Of a stretch of 64,000 nt of DNA, positions 27,590-36,146 are shown piece by piece. Source of the stretch: AC-32 sp963715575 (GTDB lineage: Bacteria; Actinomycetota; Thermoleophilia; Gaiellales; Gaiellaceae); NCBI GenBank assembly GCA_963715575.1, contig OY970250.1, forward strand, positions 1,240,001-1,304,000. The letters are read 5' to 3'. The notes beneath the pieces are model-generated. The model made no database searches and had not been told where the DNA came from. It saw nothing but the letters and a program-made list of their open reading frames with translations. Each line of letters opens with the position of its first letter. The stretch's first letter is position 1. Both the position numbers and the translations under genes were made by a program.

Positions 27590-28350
27590 TCACCGGCGCC
27601 GGCGGCCAGCTCGGCGCCGCGCTGCGCGAGGCCTTTCCGGCGGCAGACGCGCGCACGCGCGCGGAGCTCGACGTGACGCAGCCGTTCTCGGCTGACGCGT
27701 CGCACGTGCTGCACGCGGCGGCCTGGACCGACGTCGACGGCGCCGAGTCCGACCCCGAGGGGCCCCGGCGGGTGAACGTCGACGGCACCCGCAACGTGGC
27801 CGCGCTCGGCGCGTCGGTCGTCTACTACTCGACCGACTACGTCTTCGACGGCTCGAAGCGCGAGCCGTACGTCGAGTCCGACGAGCCCCGGCCGCTGTCC
27901 GTCTATGGCCGGACGAAGCTCGACGGCGAGCGCGAGGTGCGCGAGGGCTGGGTGGTGCGCAGCTCGTGGCTCTTCGGCTGGACCGGCACGAACTTCGTGC
28001 GCACGATGCTGCGGCTCGGCGCCGAGCGCGACGAGGTGAGCGTCGTCGCCGACCAGCTCGGCTCGCCCACGTACGTCGGCCACCTGGCCGAGGCGACGCG
28101 AGAGCTGCTCGAGCAGCCGCAGGGCATCTGGCACGTCGCCGCCGAAGGCGAGTGCACGTGGGCCGAGTTCGCCCGCGCGATCTTCGAAGAGGCCGGCCTC
28201 GACTGCCGCGTGCGCGAGATCACGACCGAGGAGCTCGGCCGCCCGGCCCCGCGCCCGGCGTACTCGGTCCTGCGCAGCGAGCGCGAGGGCGCCCCGCGGC
28301 TACCCCACTGGCGCGAGGGCCTGCGCGAGTGCTTGGCTCGGCGTCGGTAG
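27514..28350 (+). CDS. rmlD: dTDP-4-dehydrorhamnose reductase (RmlD-like)
   Basis: Rossmann SDR: YLITGAGGQLGAALREA (NADPH site), HAAAWTDVDGAE, VVYYSTDYVFDG and the catalytic YGRTKLDGE (Y-x-x-x-K). It reduces the keto-sugar to dTDP-rhamnose. The start is uncertain: the only standard start in frame before the glycine-rich loop is GTG 27514, overlapping rmlC by 76 bp; the protein proper begins near 27580, where a CTG at 27590 overlaps the rmlC stop region. The C-terminal end at TAG 28350 is clear. About 253-278 residues. Confidence 0.85.
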   Translation: MERPARRPALEHEIADPVGAGRGYLITGAGGQLGAALREAFPAADARTRAELDVTQPFSADASHVLHAAAWTDVDGAESDPEGPRRVNVDGTRNVAALGASVVYYSTDYVFDGSKREPYVESDEPRPLSVYGRTKLDGEREVREGWVVRSSWLFGWTGTNFVRTMLRLGAERDEVSVVADQLGSPTYVGHLAEATRELLEQPQGIWHVAAEGECTWAEFARAIFEEAGLDCRVREITTEELGRPAPRPAYSVLRSEREGAPRLPHWREGLRECLARRR

Positions 28351-28412
28351 CTCAGACGACGAGACGCTGGCGCAGATCACGTTCCTGGAACCCGCGCGAG
28401 GTCGGTCGTGTA

Positions 28413-28908
28413 ATGCCAATCGTGCGGAAGCTTCCCTCGGTCTCCGGACTCGTGCCGGTGATCGCCGTCGTGGTGACACTTCTTACCTTCGCAGTTCCGG
28501 CGAGTTCGACTACCGCGTCGCCGACAGGGTCCCGCTCCTGCCCGGTCACACTTCCGAACGCTTCTCGGACCCCCTATGACCCTGCGCGAGGGCCATATGT
28601 TGGAAACGGCTGGATCTGGGCAGCCGTGTATCGGTTCAACGTCACCCTCGCGCGGCCCTCAGATGTCGGCGCCGATGGGTCGATCGACATCAAGTTCGGT
28701 TGGTACCGTCGAGAAGCAGGCTGGCGGCGGATCAGCGGACGCCGGCTAGATCGGCCGGCGCCACCCCTTCCACGCGCGGATTCCGCTCGGCTACGGCGGG
28801 CACTTCCAGGCGAGCGCAGTCAACTTTCCGTCGCAGGGTTGCTGGCGAGTCATTGGCCACGTCGGAACACGTCGCCTGGCCTTCGTCACGCTGGTCATCG
28901 AGAAGTAG
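28413..28908 (+). pseudogene. Secreted protein gene with a one-base frameshift at a C4 tract
   Basis: ATG 28413 opens a signal peptide (SGLVPVIAVVVTLLTFAVPASS) and a protein reading well to RRLDRPAPP at 28766. After CCCC (28764-28767) the frame derails, but dropping one C continues as FHARIPLGYGGHFQASAVN, then SQGCWRVIGHVG and LAFVTLVIEK before TAG 28906-28908. The total would be about 164 residues with one Cys pair, a small extracytoplasmic beta-rich domain. Base composition is lower in GC and codon use is less biased than its neighbours. Either a real inactivation or a homopolymer base-call error. Family not recognised with confidence. Confidence 0.65.
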
Positions 28909-28961
28909 ACGAGGACATGCCCGGCCGCCGCTGCTGATTCTCACTTTGAGTGGCGGCCGGA

Positions 28962-28978
28962 GCCGGGCTTTGCCCGGC
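28962..28978. terminator. Hairpin downstream of the frameshifted gene
   Basis: GCCGGGC-TTT-GCCCGGC forms a 7-bp stem with a 3-base loop; a second, wider inverted repeat CCGGCCGCC (28921-28929)/GGCGGCCGG (28952-28960) precedes it. There is no T-run, so termination is possible but not certain. Confidence 0.4.
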
Positions 28979-29073
28979 GGGAGGCACACGACGACAAGAG
29001 CCTTTCGCCCACAGGAACCGCGGCCGGCACGTTAAGCGCGGCGAGCTCGTGGGCGTCTCGAAAGGAGGGGGCT

Positions 29074-29100
29074 CACGGGGGAACCAGGGGTTCCCCCGTG
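29074..29100. terminator. Strong 12-bp hairpin between convergent transcription units
   Basis: CACGGGGGAACC (29074-29085), loop AGG, GGTTCCCCCGTG (29089-29100): a perfect 12-bp stem, 16 bp beyond the rmlB stop. It is placed to end rmlB mRNA from the right and any rightward transcript. It lacks a clear T-tract on either strand. Confidence 0.5.
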
Positions 29101-29116
29101 CTGCTCCCCCGTGCTC

Positions 29117-30106
29117 TTAACGCCAGGCCGCTTCGTCCACCGGCGCGCGGTCCCTGAGCGGTTCCCACCACTCGCGGTTGTCCGCGTACCAGGCGATCGT
29201 CTGGGCGATCCCGTCCTCCCAGGCGATCTCGTCGCGCCAGCCGAGCTCCTCCCGGAGCTTGGTCGAGTCGAGCAGGTAGCGCCGGTCGTGGCCGGGCCGG
29301 TCGGGGACGATCGTCTTCAGCGACTCCGGCTTGCCCGTGTGCTCGAGCACCGCGTCGGCGATCTCCTCGATCGACTTCTCGACGCCGGAGCCGACGTTGT
29401 AGGTCTCGCCGGGCCGGCCGCGCTCGAGCACGAGCTCGATCGCGCTGCAGTGGTCGAGCACGTGCAGCCACTCGCGCTTGTTCGCCGTCGAGGCGTAGAG
29501 CGGCAGCGGGTTGTCGTCGAGCGCGTTGGTGGCGAAGAGCGGGATCACCTTCTCGGGAAACTGGTACGGCCCGTAGTTGTTCGAGCAGTTGGTGATCGTC
29601 ACCGGCAGCTCGTAGGTCTCGAAGTACGCGCGCACGGCGTGGTCGGCGCCGGCCTTCGAGGCGTTGTACGGCGTGCGCGGGCGGTACGGCGTCTCCTCGG
29701 TGAAGACCTCGTCCGAGTCGAGCGGCAGGTCGCCGTAGACCTCGCAGGTCGAGACGTGGTGGAAGCGGCCCACGCCGGTGCGGCGCGCGGCCTCGAGCAT
29801 CGTCTGCGTGCCGATCACGTTGGTGCGGAAGAAGCGCCCGGGGTCGACGACGGCGAGCGAGTTGTGCGACTCGGCGGCGAAGTTGACGACCACTTCGATC
29901 CCCTCGTCGCGGAGCGTCTGCTCGGCGAGCCCGTCGTCGGCGATGTCGCCCTGCACGAACGGGATATCGTCCGGCAGGCTCTCGCGGTTGCCGGCGTACG
30001 TGAGCAGGTCGTAGGCGACGACGTGGTCGTCCGGGTGGCGCTCGAGCCAGTAGCGGACGAAGTTCGAGCCGATGAACCCGGCGGCGCCGGTGACGAGAAT
30101 CCGCAT
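29117..30106 (-). CDS. rmlB: dTDP-glucose 4,6-dehydratase-like SDR (RmlB-like)
   Basis: 329 residues. NAD site VTGAAGFIGSNFVRYWL, RmlB-type AYDLLTYAGNRESL, the active-site strand HHVSTCEVYGDL, YNASKAGADH with the Tyr-Lys pair, and NCSNNYGPYQFPEKVIPLF, typical of RmlB. In classical RmlB the active-site strand is TDEVYG with an Asp-Glu pair; here Asp is Cys (TCEVYG), and AAESHNSLAV replaces AAESHVDRSI. The enzyme may use a different acid or act on another NDP-sugar. Placement by rml genes favours dTDP-glucose. TAGACT lies 9 bases before the ATG. Confidence 0.85.
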   Translation of the reverse strand: MRILVTGAAGFIGSNFVRYWLERHPDDHVVAYDLLTYAGNRESLPDDIPFVQGDIADDGLAEQTLRDEGIEVVVNFAAESHNSLAVVDPGRFFRTNVIGTQTMLEAARRTGVGRFHHVSTCEVYGDLPLDSDEVFTEETPYRPRTPYNASKAGADHAVRAYFETYELPVTITNCSNNYGPYQFPEKVIPLFATNALDDNPLPLYASTANKREWLHVLDHCSAIELVLERGRPGETYNVGSGVEKSIEEIADAVLEHTGKPESLKTIVPDRPGHDRRYLLDSTKLREELGWRDEIAWEDGIAQTIAWYADNREWWEPLRDRAPVDEAAWR

Positions 30107-30137
30107 CGCGCCGTGAGTCTAGTCAGCGAACTGTGAA

Positions 30138-30163
30138 GATTTCGGCCAACTGAGCCGAAAATC
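30138..30163. promoter_or_regulatory. Inverted repeat between divergent rmlB and SpoIID-like genes
   Basis: GATTTCGGC (30138-30146) and GCCGAAAATC (30154-30163) pair over 9 bases with one extra A, around a 7-base spacer, in an AT-richer 40-bp patch. It lies between TAGACT of rmlB and TACTCT (30178-30183) of the rightward gene, a good operator position. Confidence 0.35.
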
Positions 30164-30197
30164 GCTGCACCGTGCGCTACTCTCAGAGCGTCCGGCC

Positions 30198-31847
30198 GTG
30201 GCGTCCGGCTTGGATCTTCGGCGCCCTCGGCCGCCCTACCAGGCGATGGTCAGCACACTCGCAGCAGCCCTTCTCGCCGCCCTCGGTCTCTCGGGACCCT
30301 CGGCGACGCACGCGGCGCCGCCGTCCGGCGCGACCTTCTTCGTCTCCGGCCACGGCTGGGGCCACGGCGTCGGGCTGGCGCAGTACGGCGCCTACGGCTA
30401 CGCGCTGCACGGCTGGGCCGCCGAGGACATCGTGCTCCACTACTACCCGGGGACCGAGCTCGGCCAGGCGCCGGTGAAGCGCGTGCGCGTGCTGCTGGTG
30501 CCCGGGTCGAAGAAGGTCGTCGTCTCCTCACGCGCGCCGTTCACTGTGCGCGACGCGGCGGGCAAGACGCACAAGCTCTCGGCCGGCAGGCAGCAGCTCG
30601 GGCCGGGGCTGAAGCTGAAGCTCGCCGCCTCGACGAAGGCGGTGCCGGCGCCGCTCGTCTTCTCGCCCGGCACGGCGCCGCTCGCGCTCGGCAACCGCAG
30701 CTACCGCGGCACGTTCCGCGTGACCGGCGGCAAGGCGGTGCGCGTCGTGAACACCGTCGGGCTCGAGCCCTACCTCTGGGGCGTGGTGCCGAGCGAGATG
30801 CCCGACACGTGGCCCGCGGAGGCGCTCGAGTCGCAGGCGATCGTGGCCCGCACCTATGCGCTCACCCACCTGCAGGGCGGCGGCGACTTCGATGTCTACC
30901 CGGACACGCGCAGCCAGGTCTACGGCGGGATCGCGGCCGAGTCGGACTCGGCTCGCGAGGCCGTCAGCGGCACCGCGGGTGAGGTCGTGTTCTACCAGGG
31001 CGAGCTCGCCCAGACGTTCTTCTTCTCGAGCTCCGGCGGCCGGACGGCGAACGTCCAGGACGTGTGGAAGGGCTCGAAGCCGACGCCGTACCTCGTCTCC
31101 GTGCCCGACCCGTACGACACGCTCTCGCCCTACCACGACTGGGGCCCGCTCAAGCTGAGCGCCTTGCGGCTCGGCAAGCGGCTGGGCTCGCGTGGGTCGC
31201 TGCTCGACGTGCGCACCGATGTCGCCGCCGACGGCCGCGTCCGTTCCATGACGCTGATCGGCTCGAAGGGCAACCGCACCGTCAGCGGCTCGAGCGTGCG
31301 CACGGCGCTCGGGCTGCGCTCGACCTGGTTCACGATCGGGACGCTGAGCCTCACCAAGCCGACCCGCGTGCTGGAGTACGGCACGCAGACGCGCCTCGTC
31401 GGGCTCGCCCGCGGGATCCCGCGCGTGACGCTCGAGTCGCGGCCTTACGGCGGCCAGTGGAAGACGCTTGCCATCCTGAAGTCGCGCGGCGGCCAGGTGG
31501 CTGCGACACTCGCGCCGAAGGTGACGACCGACTACCGCATCTCCTCGGGGATCGCGCGCAGCGGCGTGGTGCGCCTGTCGGTGGCGCCCTCGGTGCGGCT
31601 GACCGCCTCGAGCGACCGGACGGCGGTCACCGGGCTCGTCAAGCCGCTGCTGCCCGGCGCGTCCGTCCGGCTGCAACGGCAGGGGAGCAACGGTACGTGG
31701 ACGACCGTCTCGACGACGAACGTCAGCGCGGACGGCGCGTTCGGAGCCTCCGTCGACCTCACGCCGGGCAGCTACCGCGCCCGGGTGGTCGCGGGCAAGG
31801 GCTTCGCGGCCGGGCTCTCGCCGGTGCTGACGGTGGTGTCGGCATGA
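30198..31847 (+). CDS. Secreted SpoIID/LytB-domain protein
   Basis: 549 residues from GTG 30198 (8-base leader from the TACTCT box) or 533 from ATG 30246. A basic N-region (LRRPRPP) and hydrophobic core (LAAALLAALGLSG) form a signal peptide. The first domain (residues 50-330) has FVSGHGWGHGVGLAQYGAYG and VVPSEMPDTWPAEALESQAIVARTYAL in pieces, the catalytic signature of SpoIID lytic transglycosylases, and FFFSSSGGRTA. The last 150 residues look like two Ig-like beta modules. It would act on glycan strands of the cell wall. The stop overlaps the subtilisin start (ATGA), linking their expression. Confidence 0.86.
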   Translation: MASGLDLRRPRPPYQAMVSTLAAALLAALGLSGPSATHAAPPSGATFFVSGHGWGHGVGLAQYGAYGYALHGWAAEDIVLHYYPGTELGQAPVKRVRVLLVPGSKKVVVSSRAPFTVRDAAGKTHKLSAGRQQLGPGLKLKLAASTKAVPAPLVFSPGTAPLALGNRSYRGTFRVTGGKAVRVVNTVGLEPYLWGVVPSEMPDTWPAEALESQAIVARTYALTHLQGGGDFDVYPDTRSQVYGGIAAESDSAREAVSGTAGEVVFYQGELAQTFFFSSSGGRTANVQDVWKGSKPTPYLVSVPDPYDTLSPYHDWGPLKLSALRLGKRLGSRGSLLDVRTDVAADGRVRSMTLIGSKGNRTVSGSSVRTALGLRSTWFTIGTLSLTKPTRVLEYGTQTRLVGLARGIPRVTLESRPYGGQWKTLAILKSRGGQVAATLAPKVTTDYRISSGIARSGVVRLSVAPSVRLTASSDRTAVTGLVKPLLPGASVRLQRQGSNGTWTTVSTTNVSADGAFGASVDLTPGSYRARVVAGKGFAAGLSPVLTVVSA

Positions 31848-33283
31848 GGCGCCTGCTGGCTGTCGCCGCCCTGTCGCTGACCGTTGCCGGGACGGCGGCC
31901 GCCGCCCTCACCGCGCCGCCGAACGACCAGTACCTCGGCCGCCAGTGGTACGTCGGCCGCGACCACGCACTCGACATCTTCGACGCCGCGAAGCAGCTGT
32001 TCACCGTCCGCGTCGCGGTGATCGACTCCGGCGTCGACCTGGGCCACCCTGAGCTGAAGAACCGCGTCGTCGCCCACCGCAGCTTCGTCGGCGGCACGGT
32101 CGCCGACACCGTCGGCCACGGCACGTTCGTCGCGGGCGAGATTGCCGCGATCGCGGACAACACCGTCGGGATCGCAGGGCTCGCGCCGCCGGCGCGCCTG
32201 GTGGTGGCAAAGGTCGTGCGCGCCGACGGCAGGATTCCGCCGAAGGCCGAGGCCCGGGCGATCCGCTGGGCCGCTCGCCAGGGCGCTCGGGTGATCAACC
32301 TCAGCGTCGGCAGCACTCGTGACCCGAGCGACCCCAGCGTCGACGGCTTCTCGCCGGCGGAGCAGCGCGCGATCAGATATGCCGTCCGGCGCGGCGCGCT
32401 CGTCGTCGCGGCCGCCGGCAACGGCAACGACGCGCCCCAGCAGCCCTGGCCCTGGGCGAGCTACCCGGCTGCCTTCCCGCACGTGCTCGGGGTCGGGGCC
32501 TACGGACGCTCGGGCGGCGTGCCGAGCTTCTCGAACCGGGACGACCGCTACGTCGACCTGATCGCGCCCGGGGTGGACATCTTCTCGCTCTTCCCGCGGC
32601 CGCTCACGGCGCCGCTCTCCACCTGCCTCGAGCAGGGCTACTCGAGCTGTGGCGGCAAGGACTACCGACACGCCGACGGCACCTCGTTCGCCTCGCCGCA
32701 GGTCGCGGCCGCTGCGGCGCTGTTGTTCGGCGAGGAGCCCGCGCTGCGCCCCGACCAGGTGAGCGCGATCCTGAAGCTGAGAGCGGTTGACGCGACGCCC
32801 GCCAACGGCTGCGCCGACTGCAGCCCGGGGCCGGACTCGCTCAGCGGCTTCGGCCGGCTCGACGTCGGCGCCGCGCTCGACGCGCTGCAGGGGCCGGCAC
32901 CTGAAGCCGACCGGTTCGAGCCGAACGACGACGCCGGCGACGAGGCCGCGATTGTCTACCAGAGCATGTCGGCGACCGCGACGCTCGACTGGTGGGACGA
33001 TCCGAACGACGTCTACCGGATCCATCTCGTGCGCGGCCAGAGGCTGTCGGTGCTCGTCACCGCGGGCCCGAAGGTCGACCCGTCGATCGTGCTCTGGAAG
33101 CCAGGCCTGCACGCGCTCGCCGATGCCCGCTCCGACCTGCGCGCGAAGCGCTCGATCCATCCGGCCGGCACACCCGAGCGGATCCACTTCAGGGCCCACC
33201 GCACGGCCTGGTACACGCTGCAGGTGCGGCTCGCACGGCCGGGCCTGCCCAGCGCGCCCTACCGCATCCGCCTAGCGTTCTAG
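31844..33283 (+). CDS. Secreted subtilisin-like serine protease (S8)
   Basis: 479 residues. Signal peptide RRLLAVAALSLTVAGTAAA. The catalytic triad is visible: Asp in VRVAVIDSGVDLGHP, His in VGHGTFVAGEIAA, Ser in GTSFASPQVAAAAALL; the oxyanion Asn lies in VVAAAGNGN. After residue 350 an additional beta domain (DWWDDPNDVYRIHLVRGQRL onward) resembles prepeptidase C-terminal modules. There is little or no propeptide between the signal and the catalytic domain, so activation may be unusual. Co-expressed with the SpoIID-like protein. Confidence 0.9.
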   Translation: MRRLLAVAALSLTVAGTAAAALTAPPNDQYLGRQWYVGRDHALDIFDAAKQLFTVRVAVIDSGVDLGHPELKNRVVAHRSFVGGTVADTVGHGTFVAGEIAAIADNTVGIAGLAPPARLVVAKVVRADGRIPPKAEARAIRWAARQGARVINLSVGSTRDPSDPSVDGFSPAEQRAIRYAVRRGALVVAAAGNGNDAPQQPWPWASYPAAFPHVLGVGAYGRSGGVPSFSNRDDRYVDLIAPGVDIFSLFPRPLTAPLSTCLEQGYSSCGGKDYRHADGTSFASPQVAAAAALLFGEEPALRPDQVSAILKLRAVDATPANGCADCSPGPDSLSGFGRLDVGAALDALQGPAPEADRFEPNDDAGDEAAIVYQSMSATATLDWWDDPNDVYRIHLVRGQRLSVLVTAGPKVDPSIVLWKPGLHALADARSDLRAKRSIHPAGTPERIHFRAHRTAWYTLQVRLARPGLPSAPYRIRLAF

Positions 33284-33916
33284 GAGCTCTTCTTCCGGCA
33301 CTTCGCGCAGCTGCCGCGCGGGGTTGCCGACCATCAACGCCCGGGCCGGCACGTCGCGGATCACGACTGCGCCGGCGCCGATGAATGCCTCCTCGCCGAT
33401 CTCGATCCCGGGCAGCAGCACCGCGCCGCCGCCGACGCGCGCGCCGCGGCGGATCGTCGGGCCCTTGACCAGCTCGTGCCGCTGCTCGGTCCGTCCCATG
33501 TAGTTGTCGTTCGTGGTGATCACGCAGGGCGCGATGAAGACGTTGTCCTCGAGCAGGGAGTAGGCGGTGATGTACGCGTGCGCCTGGATCTTCGTCAGCG
33601 CGCCGACGGAGGTGTCGTTCTCGACGAGCGAGCCGCGGCCGATCACGACGTCGTCGCCGATCGTGCAGCGTTCGCGCACGCAGGCCTGGTCGCCGACGAT
33701 CACTCGCTCGCCGACCGTCGTGCCTGCGAAGACGACGGCGCCGGTCGAGACGATCGTGCCCGCACCGAGCTCGAGCGGCGGCAGCTCCTCGCGCTTGGCG
33801 GTGGAGCGGGGGGAGAGCGTCGGTTGCTTGCCCACGACCGCGTAGTCGAGGATCTTGCAGCCCTCGCCGATCACCGTTCCCGGGAAGACGATCGCGGTCT
33901 CGGCGATCTCGGTCAC
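33272..33916 (-). CDS. Left-handed beta-helix N-acetyltransferase (WbpD-like)
   Basis: 214 residues built of hexapeptide repeats (GEGCKI, GAGTIVSTGAVV, GERVIVGDQACV, GDDVVIGRGSLV and so on), ending IGAGAVVIRDVPARALMVGNPA, the classic tail of LbH sugar acetyltransferases. With the adjacent WbpB-like, WbpA-like and epimerase genes it fits WbpD, which N-acetylates UDP-3-amino-GlcNAcA. The GTG start overlaps the upstream stop, and the 3' end overlaps the subtilisin gene by 12 bp. Confidence 0.82.
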   Translation of the reverse strand: MTEIAETAIVFPGTVIGEGCKILDYAVVGKQPTLSPRSTAKREELPPLELGAGTIVSTGAVVFAGTTVGERVIVGDQACVRERCTIGDDVVIGRGSLVENDTSVGALTKIQAHAYITAYSLLEDNVFIAPCVITTNDNYMGRTEQRHELVKGPTIRRGARVGGGAVLLPGIEIGEEAFIGAGAVVIRDVPARALMVGNPARQLREVPEEELLER

Positions 33917-34890
33917 GCCGGAGCGGCCACGAGCGAGGCCTGCAGCTGCTCGAGCACGCGCACGACAGTCAGTCCGTCATGTGCCACACGGCGAGCGTCC
34001 CCGTCGCCGGCGCACAGCTCGAGGAAACGGCCGCACTCAAGGCGAAGCGGCTCGTCACTGGCGATCTTTGGGCTGAAGATGTCTCCGGTCCGCGTCTGCC
34101 ACTCCCCGTACGTCTGTGCTGGCTGCCACGGAGCCTTGTCGTAGATCGTCACCTTGCGCTCGAGCTCCATATCGTCGAAGACGACCATCTTCTCGTTCCC
34201 GACTACCGTGATCTTCCGCATCTTGTGGGGGTCCAGCCACGAGAGGTGCATGTGCGCAATCTTCCCTGAGGGAAAGCGCAAGTAGCAGAAGACGACGTCC
34301 TCGACGCCGGGCGTCAGGAACGCATTGCCGTGCGCCCACACCTCGGACGGCTCCTCGTCGAGCAGGTGCAGGATGACCGAGAGGTCGTGAAAGCCGAGCG
34401 ACGAAAGCGCGTTCTCGTCCCTGCGGATGATCCCTAGGTTCTGGCGGTTGGAGTAGACGTACAGGATGTCACCGAGCTCACCCGAGTCGACAAGCTCCTT
34501 CACTTTCTGGACGGCAGGGTGGTAGAGCAGCAGGTGGCCTGGCATTAACACGCGGTCCTTTGCCTCCGCAATCGCAATCAGGTCCTCTGCCTCTGCCTCG
34601 TTCATCGTCAGGGGCTTCTCGACAAAGACATGCCGTCCGGCCTCGAGCGCTCGCTTGGCCAGCTCGTAGTGCGTCACCGCCGGCGTGGCGACCACGACCG
34701 CGTCGAGCTCGTCGTCGGCGAGCAACTCGTCGTAGTCGGTCGTCGCGCGTGCGCGCGGGTAGCGGGCGGTGAAGCGCTCGAGCGCGTCCGGCGAGGCGTC
34801 GCAGAGCCAGGTCAGCTCGGCCAGCTCGTCAAAGTTGCGCGCGAGGTTCGGCCCCCAGTAGCCGAGGCCGGCGAGCGCCACCCGGGTCAT
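33913..34890 (-). CDS. Gfo/Idh/MocA oxidoreductase (WbpB-like)
   Basis: 325 residues. NAD site VALAGLGYWGPNLARNF, DELDAVVVATPAVTHYELAKRAL and the family motif VFVEKPLTMNEAEA (EKP with catalytic Lys). In the WbpB pathway this enzyme oxidises C3 of UDP-GlcNAc uronic acid. ATG 34890 overlaps the dehydrogenase stop (ATGA). Substrate is inferred from the cluster. Confidence 0.86.
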   Translation of the reverse strand: MTRVALAGLGYWGPNLARNFDELAELTWLCDASPDALERFTARYPRARATTDYDELLADDELDAVVVATPAVTHYELAKRALEAGRHVFVEKPLTMNEAEAEDLIAIAEAKDRVLMPGHLLLYHPAVQKVKELVDSGELGDILYVYSNRQNLGIIRRDENALSSLGFHDLSVILHLLDEEPSEVWAHGNAFLTPGVEDVVFCYLRFPSGKIAHMHLSWLDPHKMRKITVVGNEKMVVFDDMELERKVTIYDKAPWQPAQTYGEWQTRTGDIFSPKIASDEPLRLECGRFLELCAGDGDARRVAHDGLTVVRVLEQLQASLVAAPA

Positions 34891-36146
34891 AGCTTCCAGA
34901 CTTTGCCGTCCACGCGGCCGTTCCTGCCGGTCGCGTTGCGCAGGTCGACCACCAGCTTCGAGCGCTCGGCGACGTCGGCGTAGTCGATCGAGCCGTGCGC
35001 GGTCACGATCGCGACGCAGTCGTAGTCGCCCGGCTCGAGCGGCTGCGAGCGGAGGCCGTACTCGGGCAGCTCGGGCACGTGCGGGTCGTGGTAGGCGACC
35101 TCGGCGCCCTCCGTGCGCAGTAGCTCGATCAGCTTCAGCGCAGGCGACTCGCGCGTGTCCGAGACGTCCGCCTTGTAGGAGACGCCGAGCACGAGCACCT
35201 TGGAGCCGCTGAGCGAGCGCTGGGCGCCGTGGTTGAGCGCCTGCGAGATCAGCGAGCGGCAGAAGTACGGCATGTTCTGGTTGACCTTGCCCGCGAGCTC
35301 GATGAACTCGGTGTAGAAGTCGAACTGGCGCGCCTTCCACGAGAGGTAGAAGGGGTCGACCGGCAGGCAGTGGCCGCCGAGGCCGGGCCCCGGCTCGAAC
35401 CGCATGAACCCGAACGGCTTGGTCGCGGCCGCGTCGACGATCTCCCAGATGTCGAGGTTCATCCGCTCGCAGAGCTGCGCGAGCTCGTTGACGAGAGCGA
35501 TGTTGACCGAGCGGAAGATGTTCTCGAGCAGCTTCGTCAGCTCGGCGGCCTCGGGCGAGGAAACCTCGACCACCTCGTCCACGGCGCTCGCGTAGAGCTC
35601 GACCGCGCGGCGGGTGCACTCCTCGGTCAGGCCGCCGACGACCTTCGGCGTGGTCTTGGTCGTCCAGTCCTCGCGGCCGGGGTCGACGCGCTCCGGCGAG
35701 AAGGCGAGGTGGAAGTCCTCGCCGGCCCTCAGTCCGCTTGCCTCGAGGAGCGGCGCGACCCGTTCCCGCGTCGTGCCGGGATAGGTGGTCGACTCGAGCA
35801 CGACCAGCTGGCCCTGCTTGAGGCGCGGCGCGATCGCGCGCGAGGCGTCGAGCAGGATCGTCAGGTCGGGCTCGCGCTGGGCCGAGAGCGGCGTCGGCAG
35901 CGCGACGAGGATCGCGTCGGCGGCCTTGAGCTCGTCGTAGTCGGTGGTCGCGGTCAGCAGCCCGGCGTCGACGTGCTGCTTCAGCTGCTCGGAGGAGACG
36001 TCCCCGATGTAGCTCTCGGCGCGGTTGAGCTGCTCGACGCGGTCGGGCTGGACGTCGACGAGCAGCACCCTGTGCCCCGCGCCGGCGAAGACGTGAGCGA
36101 GCGGGACGCCGACGTAGCCGGCCCCGACGATGGCGATCGTGCTCAT
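34887..36146 (-). CDS. UDP-N-acetylhexosamine 6-dehydrogenase (WbpA/WecC family)
   Basis: 419 residues. N-terminal NAD site IAIVGAGYVGVPLAHVFAGAG, ESTTYPGTT, AFSPERVDPG, the catalytic cysteine in PGLGGHCLPVDPFYL near residue 255, and the C-terminal UDP-binding domain with VLVLGVSYKADVSDTRESPA. It oxidises UDP-GlcNAc or UDP-ManNAc at C6 in two steps. The set of motifs, notably the FSPERVDPG segment, separates it from UDP-glucose dehydrogenase. Overlaps the epimerase gene (ATGA). Confidence 0.9.
   Translation of the reverse strand: MSTIAIVGAGYVGVPLAHVFAGAGHRVLLVDVQPDRVEQLNRAESYIGDVSSEQLKQHVDAGLLTATTDYDELKAADAILVALPTPLSAQREPDLTILLDASRAIAPRLKQGQLVVLESTTYPGTTRERVAPLLEASGLRAGEDFHLAFSPERVDPGREDWTTKTTPKVVGGLTEECTRRAVELYASAVDEVVEVSSPEAAELTKLLENIFRSVNIALVNELAQLCERMNLDIWEIVDAAATKPFGFMRFEPGPGLGGHCLPVDPFYLSWKARQFDFYTEFIELAGKVNQNMPYFCRSLISQALNHGAQRSLSGSKVLVLGVSYKADVSDTRESPALKLIELLRTEGAEVAYHDPHVPELPEYGLRSQPLEPGDYDCVAIVTAHGSIDYADVAERSKLVVDLRNATGRNGRVDGKVWKL

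Noticed and set aside
28909..29116. A gene in the 208-bp gap after the frameshifted gene
   Set aside because: Only hairpins are present; no open frame with plausible coding content or start signal.
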